From Dipteris shenzhenensis (lineage: Eukaryota > Polypodiophyta > Polypodiopsida > Gleicheniales): a stretch of DNA of 64,000 bases. Under the pieces are notes generated by a model that was not told the origin of the DNA, did not search any database, and worked only from the letters and a program-made list of their open reading frames with translations. Where the stretch lies: assembly GCA_047967505.1 (NCBI GenBank), contig CM106539.1, one strand, 5' to 3'. The position numbers and the translations under genes were made by a program. Of the stretch, positions 32,949-45,250 are shown piece by piece (within the stretch, counting starts at the first letter, position 1; each line of letters begins with the position of its first letter).

Positions 32949-35060
32949 GACACATCCAGGCCCAATGCTAACATGTCGATGAAGATGCTCCAGTAACTCC
33001 TTGGTCGTAGTCCTCTGGAACTTTTCGATGTCAAAATCTTTTCCTAGCTTTTCATCCAGTGGTTCCTGATCCACAAAGTCTAGTTCTGCTACCGCACACC
33101 ATCATGTACATAGGTCCATCTTTGGTAGCACCTCCTGGAACCACCATCTTCCATCACATTCCTGCCTTCGAACTCGAGCAATCTAGCCATCACGATCTTC
33201 TAGTTGTCCCCCTCATAATGAGTGAACAACCTACAGTCTTCTAGGCACCATGCTCTGAGGGTCTATTTCAACCCATGGAAAGGACGAAACTTGTATCAAG
33301 TTTTTGAGCACTGTATATGGTTGTGGGTAGGCACATAGCTGTACACATCTAGGGTAGGTGTGGGCTTTTGGCATTTGTGGATTTTTCTTTCATAAGCATG
33401 ATGGACTGATGTATAGTTTTTTGAGACATAAAGTATGTTTTGTAGGGACTTCATGGGAAATGATGAAATGCAATGTGGTTGTCTTAGACTTCTAGAGCAA
33501 GGGTGTCCAGTGTGTGATCAAGCGAAATGTTTTTGGGGTTATGTAAAGTCAAGTCATGAAGGGTTTTTTTATATTTTCCCGAGTCAATGTGCACTTGCAT
33601 GTTACAGGAATTCGACATGTTTTGGTGCCCACGTCAAAGGGCTTTTCATGTGTGTGTACGGGGTTGCATGCAAGCTTTAATGTGCATGCTAATGTGTGTG
33701 GGAATTGTGTGACTAAAGGTCCCAAATGTGCATTTAATGTGATCTGGGGGAAATGTCTTGAGAGTGATAAAATGTCACTGATGAGGTGGCAAATTAGGCT
33801 AAGGTGGCTGGATTGATTGCTCATGCAAAGGTGGCTACGATGAAGGGGAGCTTCTAGGCTATGAGCTAGAGCTACATGGAGATGGTGGCTAGGAGCTGAT
33901 TCAGTTTTACGTTGGAAGGATCTATGATGCAAGGGGGGCTCCGAGAAGAGGAGGTTAAATGACAAAAAATGAGGGGGGCTCTCATAGATGAAAGAGGGTG
34001 TGTGTGATGAGAAGACCTTGGCACTGGGGATCTCTAGAGATTATGAGCTGTTGTTCATTGGCTGATGCAGAGAATTGTGGTCTGGCTAAGATTATATGGA
34101 AGGGCTCTGTTTTTTTCTGATTGAGGAAGCTACGTGGCTGTGCGGGTGATGCTATAAATGTGAGCTAGTCTCTCTGTGAGAAATGAAGGCAGCAGCGCTA
34201 TTGCGGGAAGTGTCTTCCGTTGGGTTTGTGCATAGTTGGTGATGATCTATGGATTAACATAGCTTAAGGCGTAGCTGTGTATCGTTGTCTACTAGCTGAA
34301 GGATTTGGCCGACAGAGACTCCATGAACTCTGTATGCAAAGAGATAGAGGGACCAAGGAATTGCAGACTAAGGCGCAATGAATCGTGACCTGCATCGATG
34401 ATGGTTGTCCTGAAGGAGTTAGGCAATTGATGCTTGCTGCAGATGTTTGTCAATCACTGATCTTCTGCTTTGTGAGGGAAGAGAAGTTATCCTATAGGAA
34501 TCGAAAGCCTCTTTGACATGGTTGTGATCTTATGTTGATTTGATCACGAGAGATTTCTAAATATTGATAGAGAGGGAGAGGAGGAGGCACTGTTGCAGCT
34601 TTGCTAGAATTATGAGTTGTTGTTCTTGATGGAAGCTTAGGAGTGTGGGCTGTGGGTTCATAGTATTCTAAGGCTGACTATTTTCTGAGTTTTGGGGGGA
34701 AGTTCAATTCTAATTTCAGCCTGTTTCAGGCTATGTAGTCTTTTGTCTCTCTTTGAGTCTGTGTGATCCATGTTCAGTCAGTTTTTTTTTTAATGGGGGT
34801 TTGTCTCGGTGCCTATTACAAAGACACATACTTTGGAATCTAGTTCATAAGCTCATCATCTACGAGCTCACATTGCAGCTGATCCCTATGAAGTCTCAGC
34901 TATCTGAAGTGGTGAAGTACATAATTCCTGGTTGTCTTTCCTTTTTTTTTTTTCTTACCATCTTTTTTGGCAATCTTGCTGGGGACAAGAGGAGTTTTGA
35001 ATTGAGATTGAGTACTCAAGACAAAACGGCCCAGAAAAATTGGTTGGGGAATGTTGCTTG
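32949..35060. other. Anonymous sequence right of the LTR
   Basis: The first few hundred bases may be decayed 3' pol sequence of the element on the minus strand; no motif is firm. From 33.3 to 35.0 kb there are only short frames, some TG-rich, and nothing recognised. Confidence 0.4.
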
Positions 35061-35067
35061 AATTTCT

Positions 35068-35280
35068 GTGTGGTTAGGGATTGAAACTATGAAGACAAAG
35101 CCTCGCATGAGAGTGATTCATTGTGAGTTATGTGGGGAGTGTGGACACAGGAGAGATAGATGCCTTGATGTTGAACTTCAGGTGATACGTCTCCATGCTA
35201 AGGTTCAAAAGGCTTTGAAAGTGATTGGTCTTAGGAAGAAGAATGTCAGTCAGATGCAGGGTAAGTTTTCTTCAGTGTAG
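35068..35280 (+). pseudogene. CCHC zinc-knuckle fragment, LINE ORF1- or Gag-like
   Basis: A 70-codon frame contains C-x2-C-x4-H-x4-C (CELCGECGHRRDRC, about 35122-35163), the nucleic-acid-binding knuckle found in LINE ORF1 and LTR Gag proteins. The residues before it resemble plant LINE ORF1 in spacing only. No other domain is present and there is no convincing start. Confidence 0.35.
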
Positions 35281-35469
35281 TGATTATTTTTGTTTTCTTC
35301 CCAGAAGAGGTTGGGCGGTGTTTCTGGTTGGAAGTGTGTTTGAGATAAGTTAGTCAAGAGAAGAGATGGCTCATGAATTTCCTCGATTTCACAGGTCTTT
35401 TCATTGGAGATCTGAAGGGAGAAGGCAAATATATCTTCTGGATGCTACTCATTCCGGCTATTGAGTTGG

Positions 35470-36229
35470 CATAGTGGAAGGTGTTTTATCTAAAGATGAA
35501 AGGCGACTATCATCGGTATCTAGTGGAGGTCAAGACATGAAGGCCACGGCCTAGGACACACTCTCAAGCATAGAAGCTGATCAGGTAGGTTGAAACTTGA
35601 TTTTAAGCCTTTTCTCAATGAAGATACGAGGCTCATTCCAATTTTGCGACATCATGTAGTTTGGCTTTTCCGATCTATCGCACCAACACTTTAACTAGCT
35701 CCATACCGAAATTGGGATCTCTCATACAACTACAATAGTTAAATCTCTCAAACAACTATCTTCACAGGCGACATTTTTTTACTCTTAATTCTCTTGAACA
35801 ATGTGTTCAATTGATAAGTTTGCAACTAGAGAACAACCAGCTCGGAGGCCACTTACCACCACAGCTGGTCTATGGAACCTTAGGAGTCTAAACTTGCTTG
35901 ATCTTTTTGACAACAAGCTCACCGGGCCTGTTCATGCGATCACACCTTTGAGGACTTTGTGGAATAATTGTGCACCAACCTTGCTGCATATAGCCTTCAT
36001 CGACGAATACTCCACATGATCACTGTTTGGCTCAGTTTGGACTTTTTGCGAATGCAATGCCAAAGTTTTTTAGGCTTTGTTGATCACTTTACATACTCTC
36101 TCTGGACATTGCGATGGCAAAACTAGCTACGACACATCCCATTCACCTCGGACTCGCTCTCAATTTCTCAATATTTCGCTATGAGATTTGAGACTCTCCG
36201 GAACGAGCCTGCGAGCTTGCCAAAAAAAT
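35470..36229 (+). pseudogene. 14-3-3 protein pseudogene, two exons in original order
   Basis: The first exon relic, ending at 35584, has WKVFYLKMKGDYHRYLVE (from 35475), an almost perfect match to the highly conserved 14-3-3 helices 4-5, followed by a stop, then EDTLSSIEADQ ending at a donor CAG|GTAGGT, where plant 14-3-3 genes also have an intron. Traces of the preceding helix are seen back to about 35400. The second exon relic, 36105-36229, has [20 protein letters not shown], then FSIF, YEI, a TGA and [11 protein letters not shown], again in family order. 14-3-3 proteins bind phosphoserine/threonine clients in many pathways; this copy cannot encode one. Confidence 0.85.
35685..35945 (+). 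pseudogene. Leucine-rich repeat relic
   Basis: The frames read NTLTSSIPKLGSLIQLQ, stop, LNLSNNYL, then after a shift LQLENNQLGGHLPPQL and LRSLNLLDLFDNKLTG, clear plant-type LRRs (LxxLxLxxNxLxGxIP) of the receptor-kinase kind. At least one stop and one frameshift occur. No signal peptide, membrane segment or kinase is near. It lies in the intron of the 14-3-3 pseudogene. Confidence 0.75.
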
Positions 36230-36296
36230 CTATTGAGTTACAATAGAGGTTTATCGTGGTGTGTAAGGCTCCACATATTTTCTCACTCTGAACACA

Positions 36297-36410
36297 ATGT
36301 TGCAATGTCAAATTGTCCCAGAGGAGCTGCATAATTAAACTATTGTCCTTATATGACTCTTTGCCAAGGGTATCCAGTTCCAAAATGGCTTCATCGAATG
36401 CCAATTCTTC
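36297..36410 (-). pseudogene. 14-3-3 C-terminal fragment, inverted
   Basis: On the minus strand the frame reads [20 protein letters not shown], then [14 protein letters not shown]: 14-3-3 helices 8-9. In the normal gene this follows directly on the exon ending at 36229, so it has been flipped relative to the rest. It is otherwise well preserved. Confidence 0.9.
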
Positions 36411-38391
36411 ATTCCCTTCTCTGGCTCTTCATTCGGATACATGTCCCAAGGCACCACTCAACAGTTTTTCTCAGTGTACTCGAATGTGGACAAGAATCTA
36501 TCGAAAGTAAACGTAGGAGGAAGACTGTGAGTAGTTGTTGTCTTTTCATTTTAAGGAAAGTCATGTTGTCTTCCTACTACGAAGTCGTCGTCCTGATTAG
36601 TCATATCCTTTCCTGCAAGAAGACAATAGTGAAAAAGTGATCAAACAATGAAGCTCCAAAGCCTATATGATCTTTGAAAAAAGGATGACACTTTTGACGG
36701 ATAATAACATATTAAATTTTTTCCAATACTTAGCAAAACGCACATACATGTTATAAAGCTTAGAATGCAGCTTCAATAAACTTTCATTCAATATTTAGGA
36801 TAGGCTTCTCTAGCCTTTCAAGTACATGCAATTGCCTGGGAAGTGGAAAACCTTCATGCAAGATGAGATGGAAGGCATGTTGCCGGCAAGGACATGTTCA
36901 ATCAAGAAAAGGATATTTGTCATATTCTTCATCGTGATGCTGCCCAAACTTCAAGAGGGCATGAAAGGTATTGCTGAAATCCATTTACTGTCATTTAAAA
37001 GTAACACTTTTGTTAAGAGAGGAGATAGGAGAATCTGATCTCTCTCTTACATCTAAGGAGTAGCGGAACCTTCAAGACGATCCATCTGTACCCCGTCACT
37101 ATGTAAAAACTATATGTCCCCAATGAAAGGCTCCTAAAAGCATTTGAATCTTATTGACAACCAATCCGGATGATTCTTCTGAAACTAAAGTTAAAAAAAG
37201 AGCTAGGTTTAGCCTTTAAGATTATAAAATTATAAATAAATTCCATATCCAAGTTTCTATACATGCGGAGATCAAGAAAAGGTTGAAGAATACCTCTTTG
37301 TAGGAACGGCAAACTACATTTCTTCAATTCATGAAAGCACCCTCAGTTTGTAACGCCATCAAGTGGCAAGGGTGCAAAGTCTAGCTGAACTGTATTTAAC
37401 GTGGCAATGACATGCATGTGCTAAATTGATGGAGGGTCTCCACCTTTTTCCTAAAACAATCAACTGGTTCCAGTTTGTTTGCAGCAAAAGCTAGAGCAAA
37501 AAGATATTAGCAGTCGCTCGTGGTGATTTTACCAGCGTTCGACTCCGATTACGACTATTGACATTCAAGTAATATGCCACTATCGTATCCATTCACGGGA
37601 CTTATTCTCAGCGCTTATATTCTCGGCACCCAAGGAAGGGCCCGTTCCCTCAGATTATAACTCTTTGGGGAAGGAAGCGCACTGCCTCCCCGCTCACACT
37701 ATTTGTGGTTATTATAATTATATATTATATATTATCATACAAATATTTTTAATTTCTTGTCCTTTCTAAATTGCTTATTTTCAATCTAAATTCTTACAAC
37801 ATTCCTCTCTTTTGATGCATGTTGTTGATGCGAGCGAACAAGGGAAGCCAAGCTGGATGCAAGATTGAAAGATGTCGACACCTTTATTCATATGATTGTA
37901 GTGACATGCACAAACAATATGGGCATTGCCAAATAAATAATAAATCACGATCCCTGATGTTTGCAGGGAGGATTGGGTCCTAATGGACCCAGTGTCGTGT
38001 CTCATGTCACATTTTTACTCAATTGCTTTTACCTACAAAATTTTGATGAAATGCTAGGATTCAGGTTCAATTTCGAGTCAGTAGTTACGAGCTCCATCAA
38101 AGAAAGGCTGCCTGTCGCAAATCTAGTTTTTGCTGCGTTGTAATGAAATTGAAAGTGCCAAGTAGCTAGGACCGGCACTTACACACGCACACGTTGTAGC
38201 CGCTTGATGTAAAGGGGTGGGTGAGGCACCACTCACTCACTTAAAACAAAAGGCCCTTTTAAACGCGCACAAGCTTACATTTCGTGAAATTAGGGCTTGT
38301 AGAAAACAGGATCCTGTGAATGCAAGAGTATTCAGAAATTCTTCTTAGCAGAGTTCGGCCTTGAATTTGCGAGGAACAACAAGCGAGAAAG
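36411..38391. other. Intergenic sequence and LSM6 upstream region
   Basis: No recognisable coding sequence, except one isolated hairpin unit listed separately. The 200 bases before the LSM6 ATG include a TTAGGGCTT, one base from a telo-box complement, at about 38290; telo-boxes are common in promoters of plant translation and RNA-processing genes, but this match is imperfect. Confidence 0.4.
37627..37715. repeat. Single unit of the hairpin repeat
   Basis: CCCAAGGAAGGGCCCGTTCC and the following TTATAACTCTTTGGGGAAGG, CTCCCCGC and CACACTATTTGTGG parallel the conserved block of the 21.6-22.9 kb array. Here it stands alone, so the block is a dispersed repeat. Confidence 0.7.
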
Positions 38392-39030
38392 ATGAGTGGT
38401 GGAGGAGGAGCCGCAGGTTTAGGATCTTCCAAAACCCCCGCTGACTTCCTCAAGTCTATTCGTGGCAGGCCTGTTGTTGTCAAGCTTAATTCTGGAGTCG
38501 ACTACCGAGGTGCTTCCTTGTCTCTATCATCTCACCTGTGGAAGTTTCATTCGTCTTGAGGTTGTTGATTCAACGGCACAGGAACGGTAAACTGACTACA
38601 TAAAAATTAGAGATTTCTCGCAGCTCTACGCTTGTGTAATGTTCTCATAGCTACGTTGAACGCGTAAGTCATGCAAATCATTTTACCCAAATATTGTGGG
38701 CGTATCGTGTTTGTAAGCACGCGTGATATTTAGCTCCATGTCCGGTTCGCAAGCATGATTTTAATTTTACGCTTTTGCAACAGGTATTTTGGCTTGCCTT
38801 GATGGCTACATGAATATTGCCATGGAACAGACAGAAGAATACGTCAATGGGCAGCTGAAGAACAAGTATGGAGATGCCTTTATTAGAGGAAACAATGGTG
38901 AGTGTTATTATATCACTCCGGATTCTGTAAAAATTTTAAAATCCTGCTCGTGTGGTGAAGGTCATCTGTTTGTTCATATGCAGTGCTTTATATCAGTACT
39001 TCGAAAAGAACTTTGGGCGAGGGACCCTAG
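38392..39030 (+). CDS. LSM6: U6 snRNA-associated Sm-like protein LSM6
   Basis: Three exons, 38392-38509, 38784-38897 and 38984-39030, join to 92 residues plus TAG. Borders are canonical (CGAG|GTGCTT, GCAACAG|G, AATG|GTGAGT, ATGCAG|T). The protein begins MSGGGGAAG and has the Sm1 motif (FLKSIRGRPVVVKLNSGVDY, then RGILACLDGYMN) and Sm2 motif (FIRGNNVLYI), the usual length for plant LSM6. LSM6 is part of the LSM1-7 ring (cytoplasmic mRNA decapping) and the LSM2-8 ring (nuclear U6 snRNA stabilisation and splicing). The last nine residues, after YISTS, differ from the Arabidopsis type but lie outside the fold. The start has an A at -3. The gene appears intact and is compact, with introns of 274 and 86 bp. 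Confidence 0.97.
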
Positions 39031-40726
39031 TGTCAACGAATCAGTGGGTGAGGCTTCTACTGGCAGCTGGATGGTTCCCAAGTGCTCTTTAATTGCCCTT
39101 TGGCTTTGCGGGGAAATATGAATCAAGAACTTTGATGCAAGCTGGGATTGCATAATATACTTGAACTGGTAAATTTGCAATGTAATATACAAGAAGCTAA
39201 CTGGTTTTGATAGTACTTATAACCTAGCATTGTCTGGGTTTTAACGACTTTAAAAGGGACGTTACTCAGTTATTTTTATAAGTTCTGAAAGTGAGGAGAA
39301 ATAGAACAAATTCCTTCATCCAAGAACTTCTTATTAAGTACATAGAGGGAGTGATTTTTTTGAAGTCGACACTCTTTCCACACAGACTATGTTATTCTTT
39401 CAGGTGAATGTGATTGACCCATAAGCCTCCATCTATTCTTGCAAATCGAATACATATGCTGCAAAACCCTTGTAAGTAATGAGCTTGTGATTTGAATGAC
39501 GTTTTGCTTATAAGTTATGACCATTTAAATGCTTTTGGATGCTCATCTGCTGTGGCAATTGGAACACTTCTGAAATCCTTATCACTAATCCATCTTGCCA
39601 CTTTAAAGGCGTAGGAGTTCTACCTTGTGGAAGAAAATAAACGTAGGAGTTGTATCTATCATTCATTTATCGAAGCTTATGTTTTGGTCTTAAAGAATTG
39701 CTACGTTGCAAAACGCTAGAGATATTTTGATGAGTCATTATGAGTTCTTATTTCGTCTTTCATCTTTTGAAATGCTTGTTTGCCAAAGTGTGCTGATATC
39801 AATTTCTGCGATATGTAAAGCCTTACATGCCATACATGGGGCAGCTAGCCTGTTCTCTGGAAACGGCAGGGATATTTAATAACGTTCAGGTCGTCTGCAA
39901 TTCGTGTGCTAACTGAGATTGTTTTTATTTGAAGTGCATCTAATACTCCAACAGAAACAGAGTTGCAATTGTTGAGATATCAGCATGCTTTGTGTTTGTT
40001 TGCAGTTTCTTGTCAAGCTATGGGCTTGGAGAGGAGAGGGCAGCCTATGGTGGGATATGCAGACCTGGTTTATGGTTTTAATTTTTTTGAGTTAGATTGT
40101 GGAATCTCTCTCTCTCTCTCTCTCTCTCTCGTTCGATTGTGGAATCTCTCTCTCTCTTTGTGCATGATGGTACTTTACCCTTGTAAATTTAGTTTTCACT
40201 GTTACAATGGTGTAGGTTTAATACTTATCTCACTTCCTTGGGGTTTGTTAACTTGCGCTGATCTCTCTCTCCCCCTGCGCCCCCCTTCCCTTCTCTCTTC
40301 AGAAAAGGCCTTGGCTAGCTTTTTTATATTTAAGGTTTTGGTATTGGTTTGTGAAAATTTTGAGTTTGAACACCTTTGTATAAAGTGATGTGCATGTGTG
40401 GCGTGGGTGGGCAGACGGGTGTGTATGTGCGTGATGTATTTTTATAAATAATGTCATTGTAAGCACGATGGTCCTAATGGTTTAGCTTGTGACTTGTAGT
40501 GTATTGGATGGTAGACACACTACTTAGCATTTAAAATAATTTTTGGTGGAATGGATCGAACTAAAAATAAGTGTGGTTAAAACTTTCACGAGGATGCCAT
40601 AATAGACATGAAAATGTGACTTATAAGGAATTACTCAAATCACAATGTTGTGTGTGTGTGTGTGTGTGTCTTATAGGGACAATGAGAATACTAAAGGAAT
40701 TGAAAGTCTATGCATGTGTGAGAGTT

Positions 40727-40764
<38 letters not shown>

Positions 40765-41194
40765 GAGGGTACATTCCTTCTACTCAAATCTATTCATTTG
40801 TTAATACTTACAAGACTTCAAAAATTTACTCCATTGTCATAAACTTTAATCATCAAGACTCCAAGGATCAAGTCATCTTTCTTGTCATCATTTTGGTTTA
40901 CAAGGCTTGCAAGATCATCCTCATCCTCCTCTTCCTCATTGTCCTCATTGCTAGTATCTCATTCTTTGTCAATCTTCTCCTCAATTGTTTGGACTGCAAT
41001 AGCAGTTTCACTAAAGGGGAGGAACCTCTTTGCAAGGGTCGGAAATGGGCGAAAAAATATCCTACCTCCATTTTGGAACTTGCTCCACATATCCCACATT
41101 TCTTAAGGTAGCTAACATTTTATGATTACATTGAACATATACAAGCTTCTAAGCTCGATCTTTTAGGAGTCTTTTCTCAATATTGCGGATGTAG
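39031..41194. other. LSM6 3' flank and microsatellites
   Basis: No gene seen. It contains (CT)n at 40107-40130 with a partial repeat at 40145-40158, (TG)n at 40647-40669 and a (TG)n(AG)n tract at 40725-40765. The stretch 40860-41190, read on the minus strand, may be the decayed C-terminus of the hAT transposase that follows. Confidence 0.5.
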
Positions 41195-42400
41195 TTATTG
41201 TTGAGTTGGAGCGTGGTTGTGCCAAATCCTCATGGCAAGTGACCATAGGAGTTCACTACTAGCACCATCCATCATCCACCATTTCCATGCAAGTATATTT
41301 TTAGCTAGTGCTTTGCATATTAAATGATACAAATAATCATCCTTGCAGTAATACTTAGTAAGCTCGTTACAATATCTAGTGAATGCAACATTGTGTGGAT
41401 AATATGCTCGAACCACCTTATGGAAATCATTCATGACATCGGGAACGTCATGTTCCAACACTCTTGATCAACGAGGTATCCAACACTGTGCAATGAACTT
41501 TGAGCTTTCTCCTATAGCTTTCCTAAGAAATTGCACATCCCCTCTATTTAATTGCATTGAAAGGTCTTCTTATATTTGGCTTTGGCTCATCAGTGGAAAT
41601 CTAGCAATGAGTGCTTACTCTATGTTCCAAAAGTGCATCTTGGGGCCTTTGAGTCCAGAGCTCTTGGCGCAATCGTGAAAGGCAATGTTATCCTCATGGC
41701 ATCCTCAAGAGACATTGACAATATCTTATCTCTCATTTCATTGTATTCATCTTTAATTGCTCTATTCCTTGGCTCAGGTGCCCATCTTTGGAAAAGTCAC
41801 AATGGAAGGTCTCAATCAAAAAAGTTATACTTTTAATGAATAATTTCAATGTTTAAAAATGCATGCAAAATCTTGTTTCTATAGGCAATCACAACTTGTA
41901 TGGACGAGCTGTTGACGTGACCAAACAAATTTCACAATTTCATGAGCATCACTTATAATCTCCTTGAACCATTGTACATGCTGTACGAATCTTTCAACAC
42001 GAAGTTCTAGGTGTGAGTCTAGCATACTAATGGATATAAATGGTAAACTCTAGTTGTAGCAATCTACTAGCCTTTTATAGCTTGTTGCATTGTCCATGAC
42101 AATCTGCACAATTTTGTCTAGGCCTTTCTATGGTTTCTACCAAAATACTTGTTAATGTAAAACCCTAGACTTTCTTTGAGTTTTTGAATCAATGGACTTA
42201 TGAAATACCTCCCTCTTAGTGATACAATCATCACATTCAACAAGGAACATCTTTTTATATTTGTTCATCCATCTAAAACAATTGTGCCTCCAAGAGTTGT
42301 AAATTGTTGCGGTTGATCAAATGTGATCTTTTCGATCCACATATGCTTTGTCAAGTATAGTTGTCAACAAGATATTGTAACTACAAGGTCTAAAACTTGC
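41195..42400 (-). pseudogene. hAT-superfamily transposase relic
   Basis: Read from right to left: a block IVQIVMDNATSYK near 42110-42070, matching the VVTDNAxNYxAAG motif of the DUF659 region; VQHVQWFKEIISDAHEIVKF near 41985-41925, matching the helix before the central insertion; and in the open frame 41195-41461, ILAWKWWMMDGASSEL and LAMRIW, the dimerisation segment WWxxxGxxxPxLxxLAxRI. The final SGCERNWS-like block is lost. Many stops separate the blocks. hAT enzymes cut and paste DNA transposons; no terminal inverted repeats or 8-bp target duplication were identified. Confidence 0.6.
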
Positions 42401-42691
42401 ACCGTACTATGTGATGCTTGCATGTCAATATTATCACCCATACTCAATGGGTAACCAAAATGCAAGTTACAAATAGAGAATCAGATAACTTAGAGATGGC
42501 TTTGGTTAGGATTTTTAATGATTCATTAATAGGCTTCAATTGTGTTTCAATATTCGACATTTGATTTTCTAGTTTGTTGAATTTCGAGTATGGAATTCCA
42601 TAATCACCATAGTTCATATCCTTTAAATTTATGGGTTCCTTGTATGTATCCTCCCCAACAATAACCTTTCATTTGCTCGCCCGTTTCACAT

Positions 42692-42728
<37 letters not shown>

Positions 42729-44993
42729 ATCATTATAAAATGAGTTTTTTAAAGAAACTATAAAGTAAAAAGATTTGTTAAAGAGAAAAACAGTGCGATA
42801 TCAACTCCTTGTTATTTTTCTGAGATCTTGGATTCATCTCGTCCTCCTCTTGATGTGTGATCTTTATTCTTCGATCGCTCTCTTCAAGGTTGATCCAACA
42901 AATCCAAGTCTTCTCGATCACCACAAGGTGGTACTTTTTTTAAAATCTATGAGGCTAGTAAACTGGGACACCTTGGGGAGAAAGAGAATGAAACCTTGGA
43001 GAGAGGGAAATTGATCCATGTTGATGTGGCTTTAGGAAAACAAAGTTGGAACTTTGGGTGATGTGACCTTCTTTCTTTTTCTTTTCTTATTTTAGTGTGT
43101 AAGCCGAGTCGCCACCACCGGATCAACTCTGAAGCTTATTTGTAATAACTCAATTGACAACAGTATAGATTCATAGCAAGAGAAAAAAACAACTCAATGC
43201 CAGGCAGACTAAAGCAAATACTCCATTGCTACAAACCTTCAAAAGGCATCAAATCACAATCTAGAATCACACTATTCTTTGATGTTTCCTTCGTTGTTTG
43301 CTTATGTGACGGTTAAAATGCCAAAAAATATCTCTATTTTAATCCTCCATGTAGACCTCATGGTAGGGAGAGATATCTCTTATGAAAACAATTCCAATAT
43401 CTTCTGTTGATAGATGCAGAGTGCTACAGATTCATATTTGAAGCTCCTCGTTCAATTGAATCATCCACCCCCTTTGTCTTAATCTACTCACCTCAAATTC
43501 TTCCCCTCCTCTTTCGTCCATCACTTTTTCCACACATGTTGAAGATGTCTCTCTTTTGATCCCTTATAGTGTTTCTAGCTCTCACTCCCTATTAGTGCTT
43601 GCTCCCTCCCCACCATCTAGCCTTGTTGCTCCAACTTTCCATAATGCCAAAGTTCTTCTTGCTTATGCAGTTTGCTCACTGGGTGTCCTCACTCTGCAAG
43701 AGCTCTTTGTGATGGAGGTGTAGGAAAAGGCGGAGGTTTGAGAGTAGAACGGTAGACGAGACCAAGGGAGCCAGGTGAGGCGAAGAGGTGGAACGTGGAT
43801 GTAGAGAAGCAAGGTAAGGCATAGGCCAAGTGAGAAAAGGGTAGGGGCCAGGAGGAAGAAAAAAAAGGAGAGTAGGTCGAGGTTGTGGAGCACAAAGAAG
43901 ATGCCAACCAAGAGGGTCAAGGTTCAGTGAAGCACGGAGCAAAAGAGAAGAACATGAATAAGATGCAAAAGAACGGGAACAAGATGCAGAGAAGAAGCTG
44001 CCGACGAGGCGGAAGGACTTGTGTGAATTGGATGAGGACGAGGAGAAGGGGGTCAAGAAGAGAAGTAGTAAGAAAGGTGAAGAAAATGATGAAGCACAGA
44101 AGTAAATCTCCCATCAAATCCAAAACTCTTTCATAGGTAATGGGTGAATATTCCAAGTCAACGTAACAAGATGCATGGCAAGAATGGAAGCGGTGCATTA
44201 ACGTCATGATCCGATTGGAAGAATCAAAGACGAGTCTAAGTGTGGGCTCAAAATTTATTCCTCCTTGTTACTTGGGCTTATTGCCTAAGACAATGGTGAT
44301 GACATGTATTGAAAAGAAGATTAAGCTAGCATGGCATATCTTGTTGTGGAAAGGTTGAAAGTTTTGACCAGCTGAGCGGGCTAGTTCACTTAGTCAGTGG
44401 GCAGGTGGTCAATTGATGTTGTGTGCAGGGTGGAAGAATTGGCTCAGCGCACTTTCTTTTCCTGATCTTACTTTGGATGTAGGGTGGAAATTTTGGTCGG
44501 GTAATACTTGGCTACTTCATCTCGCACGTGGGCGTCCAAGGCGGATCTGGCCAAGGGGGCCTCCTTAAAATGGGAAACATTGGCCTGAGGCAACGTCTCA
44601 TCCAAATATGACCATGCTTTCAGGTTGGAAACTTTGGCCAAGGTGGCCTCTTAAAACGTTAAATCTTGAGGCACCATTCACTCCGTAAAAAGATTTATAA
44701 ACTTTCAAAGTGTTCTAAAATAGGCGTCCCCTCGACTAAGCATCATTCTTTCCATTTTTCGGTGCTCGTCATGAGGAGAAGGCTAGTTTTGAAGTCGAGG
44801 TTACGAATTTAGACTAGCGAGTGTGTGGCCACTCATTCAAGGTGTTCTCGTATTGGGGTTAAGCTTTTGTATGTGTGGCCACTCATCCAAGTTATCTTGA
44901 TGAGGTTAGACTTTTGGATGTAAACTATGGCAACGCTTTCCCTCACTTGCCCTTTAATTGGTGAGGACATCGATTCTTTTGAGCAGGGGAGAG
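42401..44993. other. Anonymous sequence, possible gypsy remnant at right end
   Basis: (CT)n at 42692-42724. Frames at 43660-44207 are shadows of a biased purine/pyrimidine stretch. The final 100 bases resemble the end of a gypsy polyprotein (LIGEDIDSFEQGR) before the LTR that follows. Confidence 0.4.
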
Positions 44994-45250
44994 TGTTGGA
45001 AAGGTTGACCTACCTTGAGTGCTCAGTTATGTCCATGGCAAAGGGAGCCACCACGGTGCCTAGCTACCACCTCCTATTATATAGAGGCTAGTACTCTCTC
45101 ATGTGAGATTGCGTTCCATGAGGAAAATCTCAATGGCCGTTTGGTGCTCCCTCTTGCTTGTACATAGCTTCTCACAATCAAGTATCTTCAAGCATTCATT
45201 TGGCACTTCATCTAGTATATCTTGCAAGTAATGTCTCATGCCATCTTATA
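44994..45250 (+). mobile_element. LTR start of a gypsy-type element
   Basis: A polypurine tract AGCAGGGGAGAG (44982-44993) is followed by TGTTGGAAAGGTTGACC, and about 70 bp later by TATTATATAGAGG, a TATA-like box, in the arrangement of an LTR. The first 12 bases are the same as in the minus-strand LTR at 32936. The right border is not visible; 45250 is a placeholder. Confidence 0.45.

Noticed and set aside
32460-33074. 204-codon minus-strand frame
   Set aside because: It starts with GTG, crosses a polypurine tract and an LTR start, and only its first part could be element coding sequence.
43663-44207. Overlapping frames on both strands, one rich in Lys/Arg
   Set aside because: Purine-biased DNA gives open readings on both strands; no domain found.
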